Source: Tubulanus polymorphus
Taxonomy: Eukaryota > Nemertea > Palaeonemertea > Tubulaniformes > Tubulanidae
Direction of reading: 5' to 3'
DNA length: 60,000 nucleotides
Assembly (NCBI RefSeq): GCF_964204645.1
Contig: NC_134027.1
Location: forward strand, 15,676,485-15,736,484
The notes under the pieces were generated by a model that was given only the letters and a program-made list of their open reading frames with translations, searched no databases and was not told where the DNA came from. A program made the translations under genes and the position numbers. Positions 49,037 to 59,587 of this stretch are shown here, in pieces. Within the stretch, counting starts at the first letter, position 1. Each line of letters opens with the position of its first letter.

Positions 49037-49619
49037 ATGTCAAAGAAATTGAGTAAGAATAGTATTGATATTGAAAAGACAATTGAGGATTTAGGTATTA
49101 CAGATAATAAGGATACGGTTGTTTCTAATTGTGCTCAAGTTGATGATAATATTGATTACGAATACTATTTATATTGTAAGCCACATCTAGAATTACTAAT
49201 TGCCGGCGGCAAATCTAAGGATTTCTTGTGGAAAATTATAACTTTTCAAGAATAAGATAACATGAAACCAGATAAAGTAATCAAACATTTCAAAATATAT
49301 GAAGAAGCTAGATTAGCTAGAACAAATGACTCTATAAGTGATAGTATTATCAAATGTTACTCTAAGTTATGTAACCGAGATAATTGTAATACCAATTGAT
49401 GATGAAAATAAATTATATACTGATTTAAAAAATGATTACTTAGTTATGACAGAACTACAAAAATGGGTTGGGTACGCTTCATTCCAATTAGGTGGAATAA
49501 TGACATTGATTTCTACTGGAGTTATAACATTTTCTAATATCAAACCTATAGAATGTAAAGATAAAAGTAAATCAGAAGATATTGAATCAGAAAAAAAATT
49601 AAGTAAAATAAATGAGTGA
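49037..49619 (+). pseudogene. Conserved viral membrane protein upstream of integrase, broken in three frames
   Basis: 49037-49255 encodes an N-terminal part (IDYEYYLYCKPHLELLIAGG, KDFLWKIITFQE); the next codons from 49262 (MKPDKVIKHFKIYEEARLA) continue it, and 49338-49619 ends with YLVMTELQKWVGYASFQLGG and a hydrophobic segment (IMTLISTGVITFSN). Together they look like one protein of about 190 residues split by a stop and a frameshift. Its start has the late-type signal. Function unknown. Confidence 0.6.
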
Positions 49620-49950
49620 TGATATTCAGAAAAAGCCTAGATCTGAGAAACAAATTAAATGGGCTAGGGAATTAGGTAAAAGATCTTCAGAATTAAAAAG
49701 AGCTAAGAAAAAGAAATTAACTGATATAAATGAATCACAGACTTTATCTGGTATTGATTCGAATGATAATCCATCTAATTCTTCTAATACTGGAAGAAAT
49801 AATTACTTATACATTACAATTCGGTTAATCACAGTTATTATATTCTCTGGTGTAATATATAAATATAAGTATAAATCTGATGATAATGATAAACCTATTA
49901 TACCAGAAAATAAGTCAAATGACAAATCTAAATTATTATTAATGGATTAA
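49612..49950 (+). CDS. Small basic protein with C-terminal membrane anchor, 112 aa
   Basis: N-terminal basic helix (KKPRSEKQIKWARELGKRSS, K/R-rich), Ser/Asn linker, then one hydrophobic span (YITIRLITVIIFSGVIY). It overlaps the preceding frame by 8 nt and lies 6 nt before the integrase. The basic region may bind DNA; the anchor suggests a virion membrane association. Confidence 0.65.
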   Translation: MSDDIQKKPRSEKQIKWARELGKRSSELKRAKKKKLTDINESQTLSGIDSNDNPSNSSNTGRNNYLYITIRLITVIIFSGVIYKYKYKSDDNDKPIIPENKSNDKSKLLLMD

Positions 49951-49956
49951 AATAAG

Positions 49957-50545
49957 ATGAAAAAAGAACAATATTTAAGAGATTTATATTATAACCCAGA
50001 GAGTGAAGTATCATATTCTAGTGTTACAGAATTATGGGATAAAATTAAATTTGATAATGAAAATATAAAATATAGTGAACTAAGATTATGGTTACAAAAT
50101 CAACCAACATATCAAATCCATAAGAAAATGCATAATAATTATTCAACAAGAAAAGTTATGGTTTCATATATTGATCAACAATGGCAAGCAGATTTAATTG
50201 ACATGAACAACTTAGAAGAACACAATAAAGGATATTTTTGGATATTAAATGTTATAGATATATTCAGTAGATACGCATGGAGTATACCAATCAAAAACAA
50301 AACTGGTTTAGAAGTAACAAATGCTGTTAGAAATATATTTAAAGAAGCTATTCCAGGTAAGATACAATTTGATGAAGGTAAGGAATTTTATAAAAAACAT
50401 TTCAAAAAATTATTATCTGATAACGATGTAGAGTTTTTTCAACGCATTCAGATAAAAAAACATCTATTATAGAAAGGTTTAATAAAACATTGAAAACTAG
50501 AATGTGGAAATATTTTACTGCCAATGAAACATATAAATATATCAT
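49957..50545 (+). pseudogene. Maverick/Polinton-type rve integrase, frameshifted and truncated
   Basis: 171 codons open, then the frame shifts at about 50445 and continues with the catalytic Glu region (SIIERFNKTLKTRMWKYF). First Asp in QWQADLIDM (about residue 79), core strand NVIDIFSRYAW, second Asp in FDEGKEF (residue 139). The C-terminal part is lost after about 50545. This is the only integrase of the viral family in the window; copy B has none. Confidence 0.85.
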
Positions 50546-50558
50546 ATTTTTCTTTAAG

Positions 50559-51691
50559 CTTATTATATTCTTACCCTATATTCCTTTTCAGTGATATTGG
50601 TATAATTCCTAAATGATTCCCGAGTTTATATCAATAGAATGTTTCTCTTGAAAATATTTTTTCGAGAAATAATCTATAAATGTTTTTCTATACCACCGAT
50701 AATCTAAAGGCTGGCGTATGTCGACAAGCTACGCGACGCCTACCGACTCCTACCGATGCAACTGAGAGCAACTGCGATCGCAGCCCAGCTTATGTCGACT
50801 GCGCTCCGATTCGCAGCAACTGAGGCCGACTACCGGGATATGAGATCCTCCCAGTTGCTTCCCTGCTTATTTCGGTTGCGATTACTAGTAACTGTATTGG
50901 CTCAAATGGTCACGTGATTAGCATTTTGAGAATAAATTTGAATTATTGGGAAATATATTTCTATTAGAAAAGCTATTTGTTTAAGACTTTGTTCTTTCTG
51001 ATTCTGTTTTGAATACAACGTGCTAGCGACATTATATAAAGATGGCCGCTCACACCATAATTCTACCAATTTCGTTTCTAGATCTTCGGTCAAGTCCTCT
51101 GCCGTGCTGAAGGTTTGGTTTACGTTTTGAACAACTTGAATTTGAAAGTTTATGACTAATTACGAATGACGCTAACTAGCGGTGATAATTTGCACTATGT
51201 ATATGCGGTCTCTCATTGGCTGGAACCCCTGCGCTCAGTTCCGTCGCGTCACAGATGAGCTCATGTCGGCTGCGATCGAAAGCAACTGTCCGCCCACCGT
51301 AGGCCGGAGTAGAACATGGGCAACTAGCCGGATACGGCTTGCGACGGCTCGCAAGCCGGCTTATGTCGAACCGATAGAGCAGCAACTGGCGGCCTCTCGT
51401 AGGCCGCTAGTTGCTGCTAATCGGCGATAAACCCAGTTGCGTCGGTAGGCGTCGCGTTGCTTGTCGACATAAGCCAGCCTTAATATATTCATTTTATTGA
51501 ATTTTGGATTTATAATTAATGGATTTTCTATTACATTATGTGTACCTATATGTTTAATTGAGTATTTATGATTCAATTGTTTATCATATATTACATATTC
51601 TCTACATTTTTCACACCAAGATTTAAATACCTGTATTGCATGGGCTGAATCATTTCCACCTTTGGTTTTTAATTTATAATGTTTTGACCAA
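50559..51691 (-). pseudogene. Unknown Cys-containing viral protein, split by a MITE
   Basis: On the minus strand 51691-51481 reads WSKHYKLKTKGGNDSAHAI, FKSWCEKCREYVIYD and HKYSIKHIGTHNVIENP; the same frame resumes on the other side of the 773-bp MITE at 50707 (RWYRKTFIDYF) until a TAG at about 50597. At least 95 codons of one protein are thus recovered on both sides. The CxxC pair suggests metal binding. No family recognised; absent from copies A-C. Confidence 0.55.
50708..51480. mobile_element. Harbinger-like MITE, TAA target duplication
   Basis: TIRs of about 40 bp: AGGCTGGCGTATGTCGACAA at the left, inverted at the right (...TTGTCGACATAAGCCAGCCT). TAA flanks both ends. The interior is GC-rich with subterminal CAACTG/CGGCCTACG repeats. 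A 3-bp TAA duplication fits PIF/Harbinger MITEs. Confidence 0.8.
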
Positions 51692-51694
51692 TTA

Positions 51695-52084
51695 GGGAGC
51701 GTTCACAAATTACGTACCTCAAAATCTCCCGTTTTTCTGACCCCCCCTCCCCCTTGTACCACCTTTGTACCAAATTCACTGACCCCCTCTTAGGTACGTA
51801 CCATCGCACCCATGACCACCCCCCCCCCCAATTATATTGATGCAAAGAATTAAGCAAGTATTGTTGTTTATTGATTTTATATACCCGGTACTAAAAGCCG
51901 ATAAAACACCAACGGCTATTTTCATTTGAGTTTGGTACATAAAGTACGTACCAAGATTGATTAATACCCCCCTCCCTCAAAGTACGTACCTTTTTTGCTG
52001 ACCCCCCTCCCCCATGTACCACTTTGTACCAAAATTTAGTAACCCCCCTCCCCCAACGGAGGTACGTAATTTATGAACGCTCCC
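51695..52084. mobile_element. MITE with GGGAGCGTTCA ends, TTA target duplication
   Basis: 390 bp, ends GGGAGCGTTCACAAATTACG and inverse (CGTAATTTATGAACGCTCCC); TTA on both sides. C-rich runs (CCCCCCTCCCCC) next to GTACGTACC on both arms. Superfamily uncertain. Confidence 0.8.
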
Positions 52085-52188
52085 TTAGCCTTTGTTATAT
52101 ACAAGTAATTGTAAAAGTGGGGTTTCAGACCAGAGGACGAGAGGACGACACACCACTCATCACCACAAGTAACTTTTCGGCATAATAA

Positions 52189-52512
52189 ATGGGAGATAGA
52201 AAAGCATTCTTAGCAACAATAAATAACAGAACAAAACCAACAAAAAAACAATTTGAAATAAAAAAGTTAGTCGATGTTACAAAAGAAATTGAACGCAAAA
52301 TATTGAAATTAGAGAAGATAAAAACTTATGGAGAGAAAGTAACAGCAAATTTAAGCTAATGTAATGTTAGTACAACGCGAGAATTTAAAGTATTTTTACC
52401 TGATAAATGGGTTTTATTGAGTACAGAGGAATTAAAAGATTTAGAAGGATTTAAAATAATTTACCATGGGGAAAATGAAGACGGGCACCATGATTTCGAA
52501 GTTGTTGACTAA
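52189..52512 (+). pseudogene. Diverged OB-fold-like viral protein with one in-frame stop
   Basis: 108 codons from ATG 52189 (MGDRKAFLATIN) with a single TAA at about codon 56; the second half (FKVFLPDKWVLLSTEELKDL...GHHDFEVVD) aligns with the C-terminal half of the 117-aa protein at 26729. It is clearly more diverged than the copy C version, so it derives from another lineage of the virus family. Confidence 0.6.
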
Positions 52513-52566
52513 ATAATTAAGAAATAAAATAATTTTAAAAAAAATTAAAAAAAATGAATATCAAGA

Positions 52567-52635
52567 ATCCGAAATGACTTATCTGGACAATTCAATAGCT
52601 CCGCGTAGATAGAAAAAAGTAGTGAGATATTCAAT
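52567..52635 (+). repeat. Direct repeat flanking the integrase-bearing viral fragment, right copy
   Basis: Partner of 48584-48655 in the same orientation. Confidence 0.65.
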
Positions 52636-52672
52636 TAATTAAAATAAAATTTTTTTTTTTTTTTCTAAAATA

Positions 52673-52890
52673 TTAATGCATTTCTTTTATTGTGAATTTT
52701 GGAATTTCAGAAGTATTTTTATTTTTAATAGCAGTAGTTTCAGAATTATTAATATCATAGATTTTATTTGATTTTTTATACCAACTACACCCAATCAAAA
52801 TGAATACAATTACAAATCCAGTTGTAAAATATGAATATTTATCAAATATTCTATTATCAGGAGTATAAATAACAATATTATCAATATTAA
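52673..52890 (-). CDS. C-terminal part of a small membrane-anchored protein
   Basis: Minus-strand reading IYTPDNRIFDKYSYF, hydrophobic TTGFVIVFILIGCSW, then a charged tail ending FTIKEMH at TAA 52673-52675. The N-terminal side runs into a tandem repeat (52885-53005). No match in copy B. Confidence 0.4.
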
Positions 52891-53005
52891 AAGTGTGAGT
52901 AAAGTGTGAGTAAAATAATTTAGATTTTCAATATTAAAAGTGTGAGTAAAATAATTTCGATTTTCAATATTAAATATGTGAGTAAAGTGTGAGTAAAATA
53001 ATTTC
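52885..53005. repeat. Tandem repeat with GTGTGAGTAAAATAATTT units
   Basis: Three to four imperfect units of about 38 bp (AATATTAAAAGTGTGAGTAA ...) separating the small membrane protein from the MCP remnant. Confidence 0.75.
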
Positions 53006-53035
53006 ATATATTCGATAATTTATAACCTATATCTT

Positions 53036-53586
53036 TAACAACGCTGGATATTACTATTTCATTAACAGGAGCAAATGTTATCTCAAATATAATATAAGTC
53101 TAATGGAATTTTATATTTGCTTCTATAAATCTTTTTTATTGAATTATCTTTAGCATTAGTAATTATTGCATTATTAGCTTCAGATCTTAATTTATTATGG
53201 TTTTCTGATTGGATACCTTGAAATATCATATTATTTCTATTTTCTTTTGTTAACCATACATTTTTGTAATGGATAAATAGATTATAATCATCTAATGAAA
53301 AAACTGTTTCCGGACCAATCTTTACAGTTAATTTTTTAATCAAATATATTCCAACATTATCAACAACATAATTATTATCATTGCCTGTTACTTTTATATC
53401 AGCTGATAAATAAATACTATTTGGAACATAAAAAGTATTTTGTGTTAATCGAGGGATTCTAACATATAAAGTTTCATCAGGATTAATATTAGAAGGATTA
53501 CGAGTAATTATATGATGAGATCTTTCTGCCTTAATAGCCTTATATATTCTAGAATTCTTAGAAGGATTTATGTAACTCCCACTCAT
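53036..53586 (-). pseudogene. Major-capsid-like protein remnant, copy C
   Basis: 53586-53083 is nearly identical in sequence to the first 167 residues of the copy B protein (MSGSYINPSKN, ETLYVRIPRLTQ). A deletion and frame change follow, then a further conserved strand (EITFAPVNEIVIS) is readable to about 53036, where the gene ends. The second half of the protein is missing. Confidence 0.8.
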
Positions 53587-53599
53587 TTATTTAAGAAAA

Positions 53600-55317
53600 A
53601 AAATTGATTACTTATATTTGATCATATCACTAATCCAAAAATAATTGCACTTACAACTGTAACTAAAAATAAGATTATATGTTCAGCAGCAAAGTTAAGA
53701 ATATTCCCAGCAGATTTCAATATAAACCAACAATCGATGCTATAATTCCAGGTAAAGCTGCAGATTTTTTAGATAGTTCCCATAGATATTTTGCTAATTT
53801 TTTAAACCATCTTTAACTTTATCTTGTATTGAATTAGTACTCGGTGGTTTATCCGGTTTGTAAGGTGTAGGTGTAGATTTTAATAAATTTGATATTGCTA
53901 AACCTATTGTTGTAAATAACATAGTTACAGCTGTTAGAATTGAAAGAATTGTTATTCTTTCTAACTTAAATAATAATCTTATTCTATCTTTCAATGATAT
54001 TTTAGAATCTGGTTTTATTATTAAATCTTTAAAAATAACTTTTAATTTCTTAATATGATGAAGATCAAATGATTTTAATAATATATCTCTTTCTTTTTCC
54101 TGTATATCTTTGTTATATTTTAAATCATCAATTTCTTTTTCTAAAGCTAACTTTCTGCTTTCATAATCAGGTTCCTCGATTAATTGAAGATCTCTATTTA
54201 ATTCTAATTGTTTTAATTCTTCATTTGCATCAGTTAATTCTTTTTCTAACATGGTTATTTTAGAAAATCTCATCTTAATATTAGCAATTTTACCAGATGA
54301 TTCTTGCATACCTTTAATTTCTCTACGCGCTTGTTCAGGAAATATTCTTCTTCATTTAAATCAAGTAATCCTTTTTCTAATAAATGTTGTATTTGATTTG
54401 TTCCAGTTTCAGTACCAGGTGTATCTAAAATACTATTCATCTCTTATTCAAATGAATGAACTGTATCTAACATGCTATCAAAATATTTTACTAATTGTAA
54501 TTGACTTGAACCGTTATCAATTTATTGAATATCTCTTCTCGATGTTTCTGGTGAAGTTCTTAATTTATCTAATCGATCTCCATACTCTTCCATTTCTGGA
54601 TCAACATAAGTAGGATTTAAATTTGGATTTTTAAATGGTGAATATTTGTTAATAGCAATACCAACATTTGGTTCTTCTTCATTTATTCTATCGAGTGCAT
54701 TCCATATAATTCTGAGAAATTCTGTACCACCTTATGAATGTTCAATTGAAGATCCTGCTCGCATTTCAGGATGGTACAGATCTTCTTGCCCCATTTTAGA
54801 GAATTGAATTGATACAGTTTTGTTATTTAATTCAACATTATAGTACCATGAATCATTTTTAAATTCTAAATTATTCATGAAATGTATGTCATCTTTTGCT
54901 AACTTGTTCTGAAATATCTTCTGGTTCAATGTTATCTGTTACATTTTTTGGTAATAATTCTTCAATAACTGTATTTGTTACACTATGTTTTATGTATAAT
55001 AATTCTTTTTTGAATTCAGGGTTTTCTGTTCTTTCTAATCTATTAATTAAATCTTTTCTTTCTGGTCTAGTTTTGATTATTATCTCATCGCGGGTTCTTA
55101 AATAATCTATTAATTTTTCACTTGTTTCAGTATCATCTTTAAATTCATCGTAATCAAATAATATAGGCCCACTAGAATCATCTTCATCATTATTTAAATT
55201 ATTATTATATGCTGATCCACCATCATTATCAATATTAGTTTCATTAAAATCAGGTTGTGGTTCGTCCCCTATACCAGGGGTGTCACCAAAAGTATCCATT
55301 GGAATATCTTCTTCCAT
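53600..55317 (-). pseudogene. Large virion-like protein remnant, copy C
   Basis: Collinear with 30727-32191. Start at 55317 (IPMDTFGDTPGIGDEPQPDF); later pieces 54929-54732, 54309-53794 (coil; SLKDRIRLLFKLERITILSI; TPTPYKPDKPP) and a broken C-terminal hydrophobic region to about 53640. It retains parts that copy B lost (about 142 residues open at the N-terminus), so the two copies decayed independently. Confidence 0.75.
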
Positions 55318-55332
55318 TTATATAATAAAAAA

Positions 55333-55569
55333 TTAAAATTTAAAATATAATATTCCTCCTATTACAATTCCTATACAAGTTATAGCTAATTTAGTATTTT
55401 CATGGGATTTATTATCATTATTACTTTTAATTATTTCATGTTGAATAATATCAGTTTTTATATTTTCTGATGTATTGTAATCTTTTATTCTAGAATCATT
55501 ATTTAATTTGATATTTTTAGTTTTAGTTTCAGTTGATTGAATATAATTTTTAATTTTTTCACCTTCCAT
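55333..55569 (-). CDS. Small C-terminally anchored protein, 78 aa, copy C
   Basis: Intact ORF: polar, Lys/Asn-rich N-terminal part, C-terminal anchor LAITCIGIVIGGILYFKF. Counterpart of the frameshifted 30476-30710. Spacing to the neighbour is 15 nt and includes the late-type start signal of the next gene. Confidence 0.7.
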   Translation of the reverse strand: MEGEKIKNYIQSTETKTKNIKLNNDSRIKDYNTSENIKTDIIQHEIIKSNNDNKSHENTKLAITCIGIVIGGILYFKF

Positions 55570-56654
55570 TTATTTTTGAGCGGTAATAATCTTTTTATTT
55601 ATGTCATTTAACCCAAACTTATTATTTATTGTTGCAGTTTTAATCAATTTATTATAACCAATTATATTTCCAATCTTTAAAATTAAATCATCAGATATAA
55701 TTAATAAATTAGGTCCTATACAATAATTTAATCTTACATGAGATTTATCTAAATAATTTTGGTACCTGACTATATTTTCTGGAATTGATCTATTTTTATC
55801 ATTATGAATTGAATCTTCAAATAATACTTTGAATTTTTTTGTGTATCAAATGAAGTATTATCATTTCCAACTATTGGTGACCTTGTTTCAACTTGTGCAC
55901 CTAAAATACATATCAAATAAGTTCTAATTGATAGATTTATTTTCTGAATTCCAGCTTTAGTAAAACCTTCACTATTTTTTAAAATGAAATTAATCCATCC
56001 ATTATTATTTTGTTGTTGTATATTATTATAATATTTTGGTAATTCATTCCAATTAAGTGTTCTTATATCTGTACTTGTTATTATTTTACCACATTCTCTA
56101 GTATATAATATTCCTTATCCGCCTATTGTACCTATTTTGCTCTTAAATCGTTATTTGAATTAATATTAAATTCATTACATATTTCATAAAACTTAGATAG
56201 ATTTATATTATTATCCAGTTCTTTGAAATATTTTGATCCAGGTAAAGGACATTCTAATTCATTTAATATTAATTTTATTTGAAAATATGTATGAAATCTA
56301 AAAAGAGATAATATTAATGGTAAACTTGGTTTATTTAAATGATCATTCCAACTTATACCACACCCTGTTGTAGCACAATAAACAGCAAAATTTAATTGGT
56401 TCTGCCAATATTTCATATTAGATTTTAATAACCATTGTTTTGCCTCATTTAAATTTTTAAAATTAATTACGTAAATATTGAATATATTTTCCACCTTAAC
56501 ATTGAAATTATAAGTTTCAGTAACATAAATATCTAAATTAATTTATGAATTTAAAACTTCATTTCTATATGAAATATCTTTATTAAAATCTATTGCTGGA
56601 ATACTATATTCAATTGATTTATTATATTGAAAAATTTATGGAAAACTAATTGCA
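55570..56654 (-). pseudogene. Conserved 310-codon-family protein, decayed copy C
   Basis: Matches 29346-30475. The start codon is changed (ATAAATT instead of ATAAATGG context). 56494-56132 keeps WLLKSNMKYWQNQLNFAVYC and NDHLNKPSLPL; 55570-56100 carries the C-terminal part in broken frames, including the region lost from the frame in copy B. Confidence 0.75.
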
Positions 56655-56671
56655 ATTTATATAATAAAAAA

Positions 56672-57360
56672 TTAATAATTTATTAATTCTTTTAATAATT
56701 TATCCTGCTCTTGAATTGTTATGTTACCATTTAAACTTATTATATAATCCAGGAAGAAAGACACTCTAAATATTTGGATGGATATATGAAAGCTGTGGGT
56801 ACTGGAGTGTGTAATGGGTAGTGTAGTGTGATCTGTGTGCATTTGTGGCCAGCACATTGTTCATTGGGGTTTGGTCCAGGACTCGCGAGATTTTCAACAA
56901 CACGGAAGTAACGTGTAATAAATGATGACTTGAATTGCATGACTACCTACCACCCCTCATTATTGTTGGAAAACTAAACGTTCGGCACCGACTAAAAATT
57001 AGTAATAACATTTTAGAAATGGCCAGAATTTTAACTTAGGTTCTATCTCATTTTTATTTTACAATTGCGATTGGTATAATTTTTTTTAAACGGCCGTTAA
57101 GGCTTCATGTTTCGTCTGCAATTCACTGCAAATAGTTACGCAACTACGCACATTCCATTGTTTTGGCAGCTGTACACTCAATCGGCACCGTTGTAATTGT
57201 AACTGAACTACTAATAATAAAATAATATATAATATTTTTTCTTTTTAATTTTTAAATCATTTTCAAATTCTAATATTTGTTTTTCCAAATATAGTTTAAA
57301 TTTAGTTTTATTTATATCATTAGGAATAATATCAACATTATCAATTTTATCATCCATTTA
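56672..57360 (-). pseudogene. Coiled-coil membrane protein, copy C, split by foreign insert
   Basis: The N-terminal part (57357-57215: MDDKIDNVDIIPNDINKTKL, shortened) and C-terminal part (56760-56672: LDYIISLNGNITIQEQDKLL) match 28908-29330; the membrane spans between them are replaced by about 0.46 kb of unrelated DNA. Confidence 0.7.
56758..57215. other. Foreign insert in copy C of unknown type
   Basis: GC content is higher than in the flanking viral DNA. No TIRs or target duplication are obvious; it contains GGCACCG near both ends (about 56983 and 57183). It may replace rather than interrupt viral sequence. Confidence 0.4.
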
Positions 57361-57369
57361 ATTAGAAAA

Positions 57370-57799
57370 GAAATTACTTATTAGTAAATTTATAAGCAAC
57401 AAATAATACAATTACTGTTCCACCTAAAATCCAAATTATTTCATATTTCTTATGTTTATTACTTGTGGTATAATAATCTGATAATTTAGGTTTATATAGA
57501 TGTAATTTTGTTTGTTTGTTACTGCGTTATATAAACTCATAGCTTCATCGACTGATTTAAAATCTCTATGTGTAATTTTCTGGTTTTATAATTCTTTATT
57601 GATATAATCCTTATAATTTTGTCTTTTTTCTCTATATTCTTCTGCTGCTTAATTGTATTTCTCTAATGCTAAATTATGTCTTCTTTGTTCTGCTAATGAA
57701 CTATTTTTTATCAATATGCTTAAATAAATACCCACCACCTGTAAATGCTAAAGCATTAACAATTGCCGATCCTATAATAGTTATAATTGCAGATGCCAT
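57370..57799 (-). pseudogene. Two-anchor membrane protein, decayed copy C
   Basis: Matches 28466-28888: N-terminal MASAIITIIGSAIVNALAFT, a coil with several stops, and a C-terminal anchor before TAA near 57377. At least two frameshifts and a TAA-type stop in the coil. Confidence 0.7.
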
Positions 57800-57823
57800 T
57801 TATTTAACAAAAAAATTACGCAT

Positions 57824-58042
57824 TTATATAGGAGAAATATATTTTTGTTTTTCTAAATAATCAATAGTTAAATTAGATAAAGTAACTGCTAACGTTAATT
57901 TTAAAATATCATTGATATCAAATTTATCAACGTTACCCCTTCCCATTCTAAATAATTTTTTTAATACCATTGTATAACCAACAGATAACAACTGATAATA
58001 ATGCTCCATTATATAACCCATTTGATATCCACTTATTATCAC
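57824..58042 (-). CDS. Small membrane protein, 72 aa, copy C
   Basis: Open homologue of 28220-28441 with the same C-terminus (LEKQKYISPI) and the ILKLTLAVTLSNLTIDYL span. The N-terminal 20 residues read MIISGYQMGYIMEHYYQLLS, a frame-shifted version of the copy B start, so the true start was at about 58044-58046 (ATGAGTGATAATAAGTGG). Confidence 0.6.
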   Translation of the reverse strand: MIISGYQMGYIMEHYYQLLSVGYTMVLKKLFRMGRGNVDKFDINDILKLTLAVTLSNLTIDYLEKQKYISPI

Positions 58043-58061
58043 TCATTTATTAATTAAAAAA

Positions 58062-58398
58062 ATTAATTTCTTCAAAATATTTTGTTATCATACTTATAAT
58101 TATTTCAACATTGATAATATTATTAGTTTCATTTTTATATATTTCAGTTATTATTTGTTTAATATTTGTTTCAATAATGAAATCTTCATCTAATTCATAA
58201 AATCTTAATGACTCTCTAATTAAATCAGTAATCTTTTCTACATTAAAAGATTCTTTATTTATTGTTGTTCCATATACAAATGTTGTTTCATTAAAAATGT
58301 AATATTTTTGATATGAGTTATTACATCATTAATGTTAAATTTCATTCACGTTTAAAATCAAATCCAAAACATATACTCGGTCCAACAGTTATATTCAT
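58062..58398 (-). pseudogene. 113-aa-family protein, decayed copy C
   Basis: Starts MNITVGPSICFGFDFK at 58398, as in copies A and B; frameshifts follow. The stop side overlaps the start signal of the next gene as in copy B. Confidence 0.65.
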
Positions 58399-58414
58399 TT
58401 ATATAGTGAAAAAA

Positions 58415-59173
58415 TTATTCTTTACATCTTATAACTAATTCATAAATTACAGGAAAGTTATTCAAATCAATTAAGTAACCATTATGATTTCTTATTTCTA
58501 ATCTAAAATTATTAAATTTAGGAATACATGGTTTGAAATCACACTCAGCTAAATTATAACTTATTTGTGTTCCATATTGTTTAACATTTTTTAGTGGTAA
58601 AATATTTAATATACTAGACTTACAAATTGTATCTTTAGTTGCTTCAAATGTTTTTCAATTAAATTACAATTAATATAAAAGTGTGTAAAAGGCAATATAT
58701 TTGAATTACCGTCTATGTTTCCTGTAACAGTATCTGGTGCAATTCCTAGCAATTTAGCTAATGGTTTTTTTTTGCCATAAATGCGTTTTGACTTTCATCA
58801 TATACCTTTATTTTAATTTTTGTTGTGCTATCTCTTTTTATAAATCTAATAACAAATTTATTATCTCTTCTAATTTTCAACCGTGCTCTTCGATTAATTT
58901 CTTGAGCTAATGTTTCTAAATTATATAATCCTGGTTTTAAAATTAGATGAAACCATTTATTTATATTTCTAATATGAATTAAAAAAGTATTATCTTCAAT
59001 AGTTTTATCCGTTATATTATATAAAAAGAATTACATAAACTTACATTTACTAATTTTAAATCTACGCAATTCTTAAATTCTCTATCTAATTGTACTAGTA
59101 AATTATGCGATTTAGAATTTAACAGTTTTCTAGAATCAACATATATTCCATATTCTTTTAATTTATCTTGCAT
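58415..59173 (-). pseudogene. Minor-capsid (penton-like) protein, decayed copy C
   Basis: Start at 59173 (MQDKLKEYGIYVDSRKLL). Landmarks of 27100-27861 are readable in several frames (CVDLKLVNVSLCN-like, LAKLLGIAPDT, FTHFYINCNLI, YLIDLNNFPVIYELVIR). At least three frame changes, one within the LID...FEATK segment. Confidence 0.7.
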
Positions 59174-59190
59174 TCATTTTACATATTTTT

Positions 59191-59544
59191 TTATTCGAAA
59201 TCTATATCATGGTGCCCTTTTTCACTCATACCTTTGTATATGAAATAGAAATCACCAGAACATAATTCTTCTAGATCTTCACTAGATAATCTATGAAATC
59301 TATCTGGTAAATATGTTCTTAATTTATATTTATTTCCTTTTAACCCTTCATATTCTAAGTGAATAACTCATTTATCTCCATATTTATTAGCAGCTGTATC
59401 AATATTTGTAATTAAATATTTCTTATGAATTGTTAGTTCATTTAACTTCTTAAATTTATAATCCACAGATTTTACATTTGTAGTATCTTTAATTCTATCT
59501 AGAAATGATTTGTTGTTCTCACTGTGTACTTGTTTACTCTCCAT
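59191..59544 (-). pseudogene. OB-fold-like protein, copy C, single in-frame stop
   Basis: Exactly the length of the copy B gene (117 codons plus stop) with no net indel. One TTA-to-TGA change (near 59369-59371) interrupts YGDK(stop)VIHLEYEGLK. Start and upstream block (TATTAAAATGG after AATTTTAATAAAAATTTG) are the same as in copy B. Its good preservation contrasts with the ruined neighbours. Confidence 0.75.
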
Positions 59545-59587
59545 TTTAATAACAAATTTTTATTAAAATTGAATTATAGCCGATTAC

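Noticed and set aside
53794-54613. Plus-strand leucine/isoleucine-rich ORFs in copy C suggesting membrane proteins
   Set aside because: Antisense of AT-rich lysine/asparagine-rich viral coding sequence, which yields false hydrophobic ORFs.
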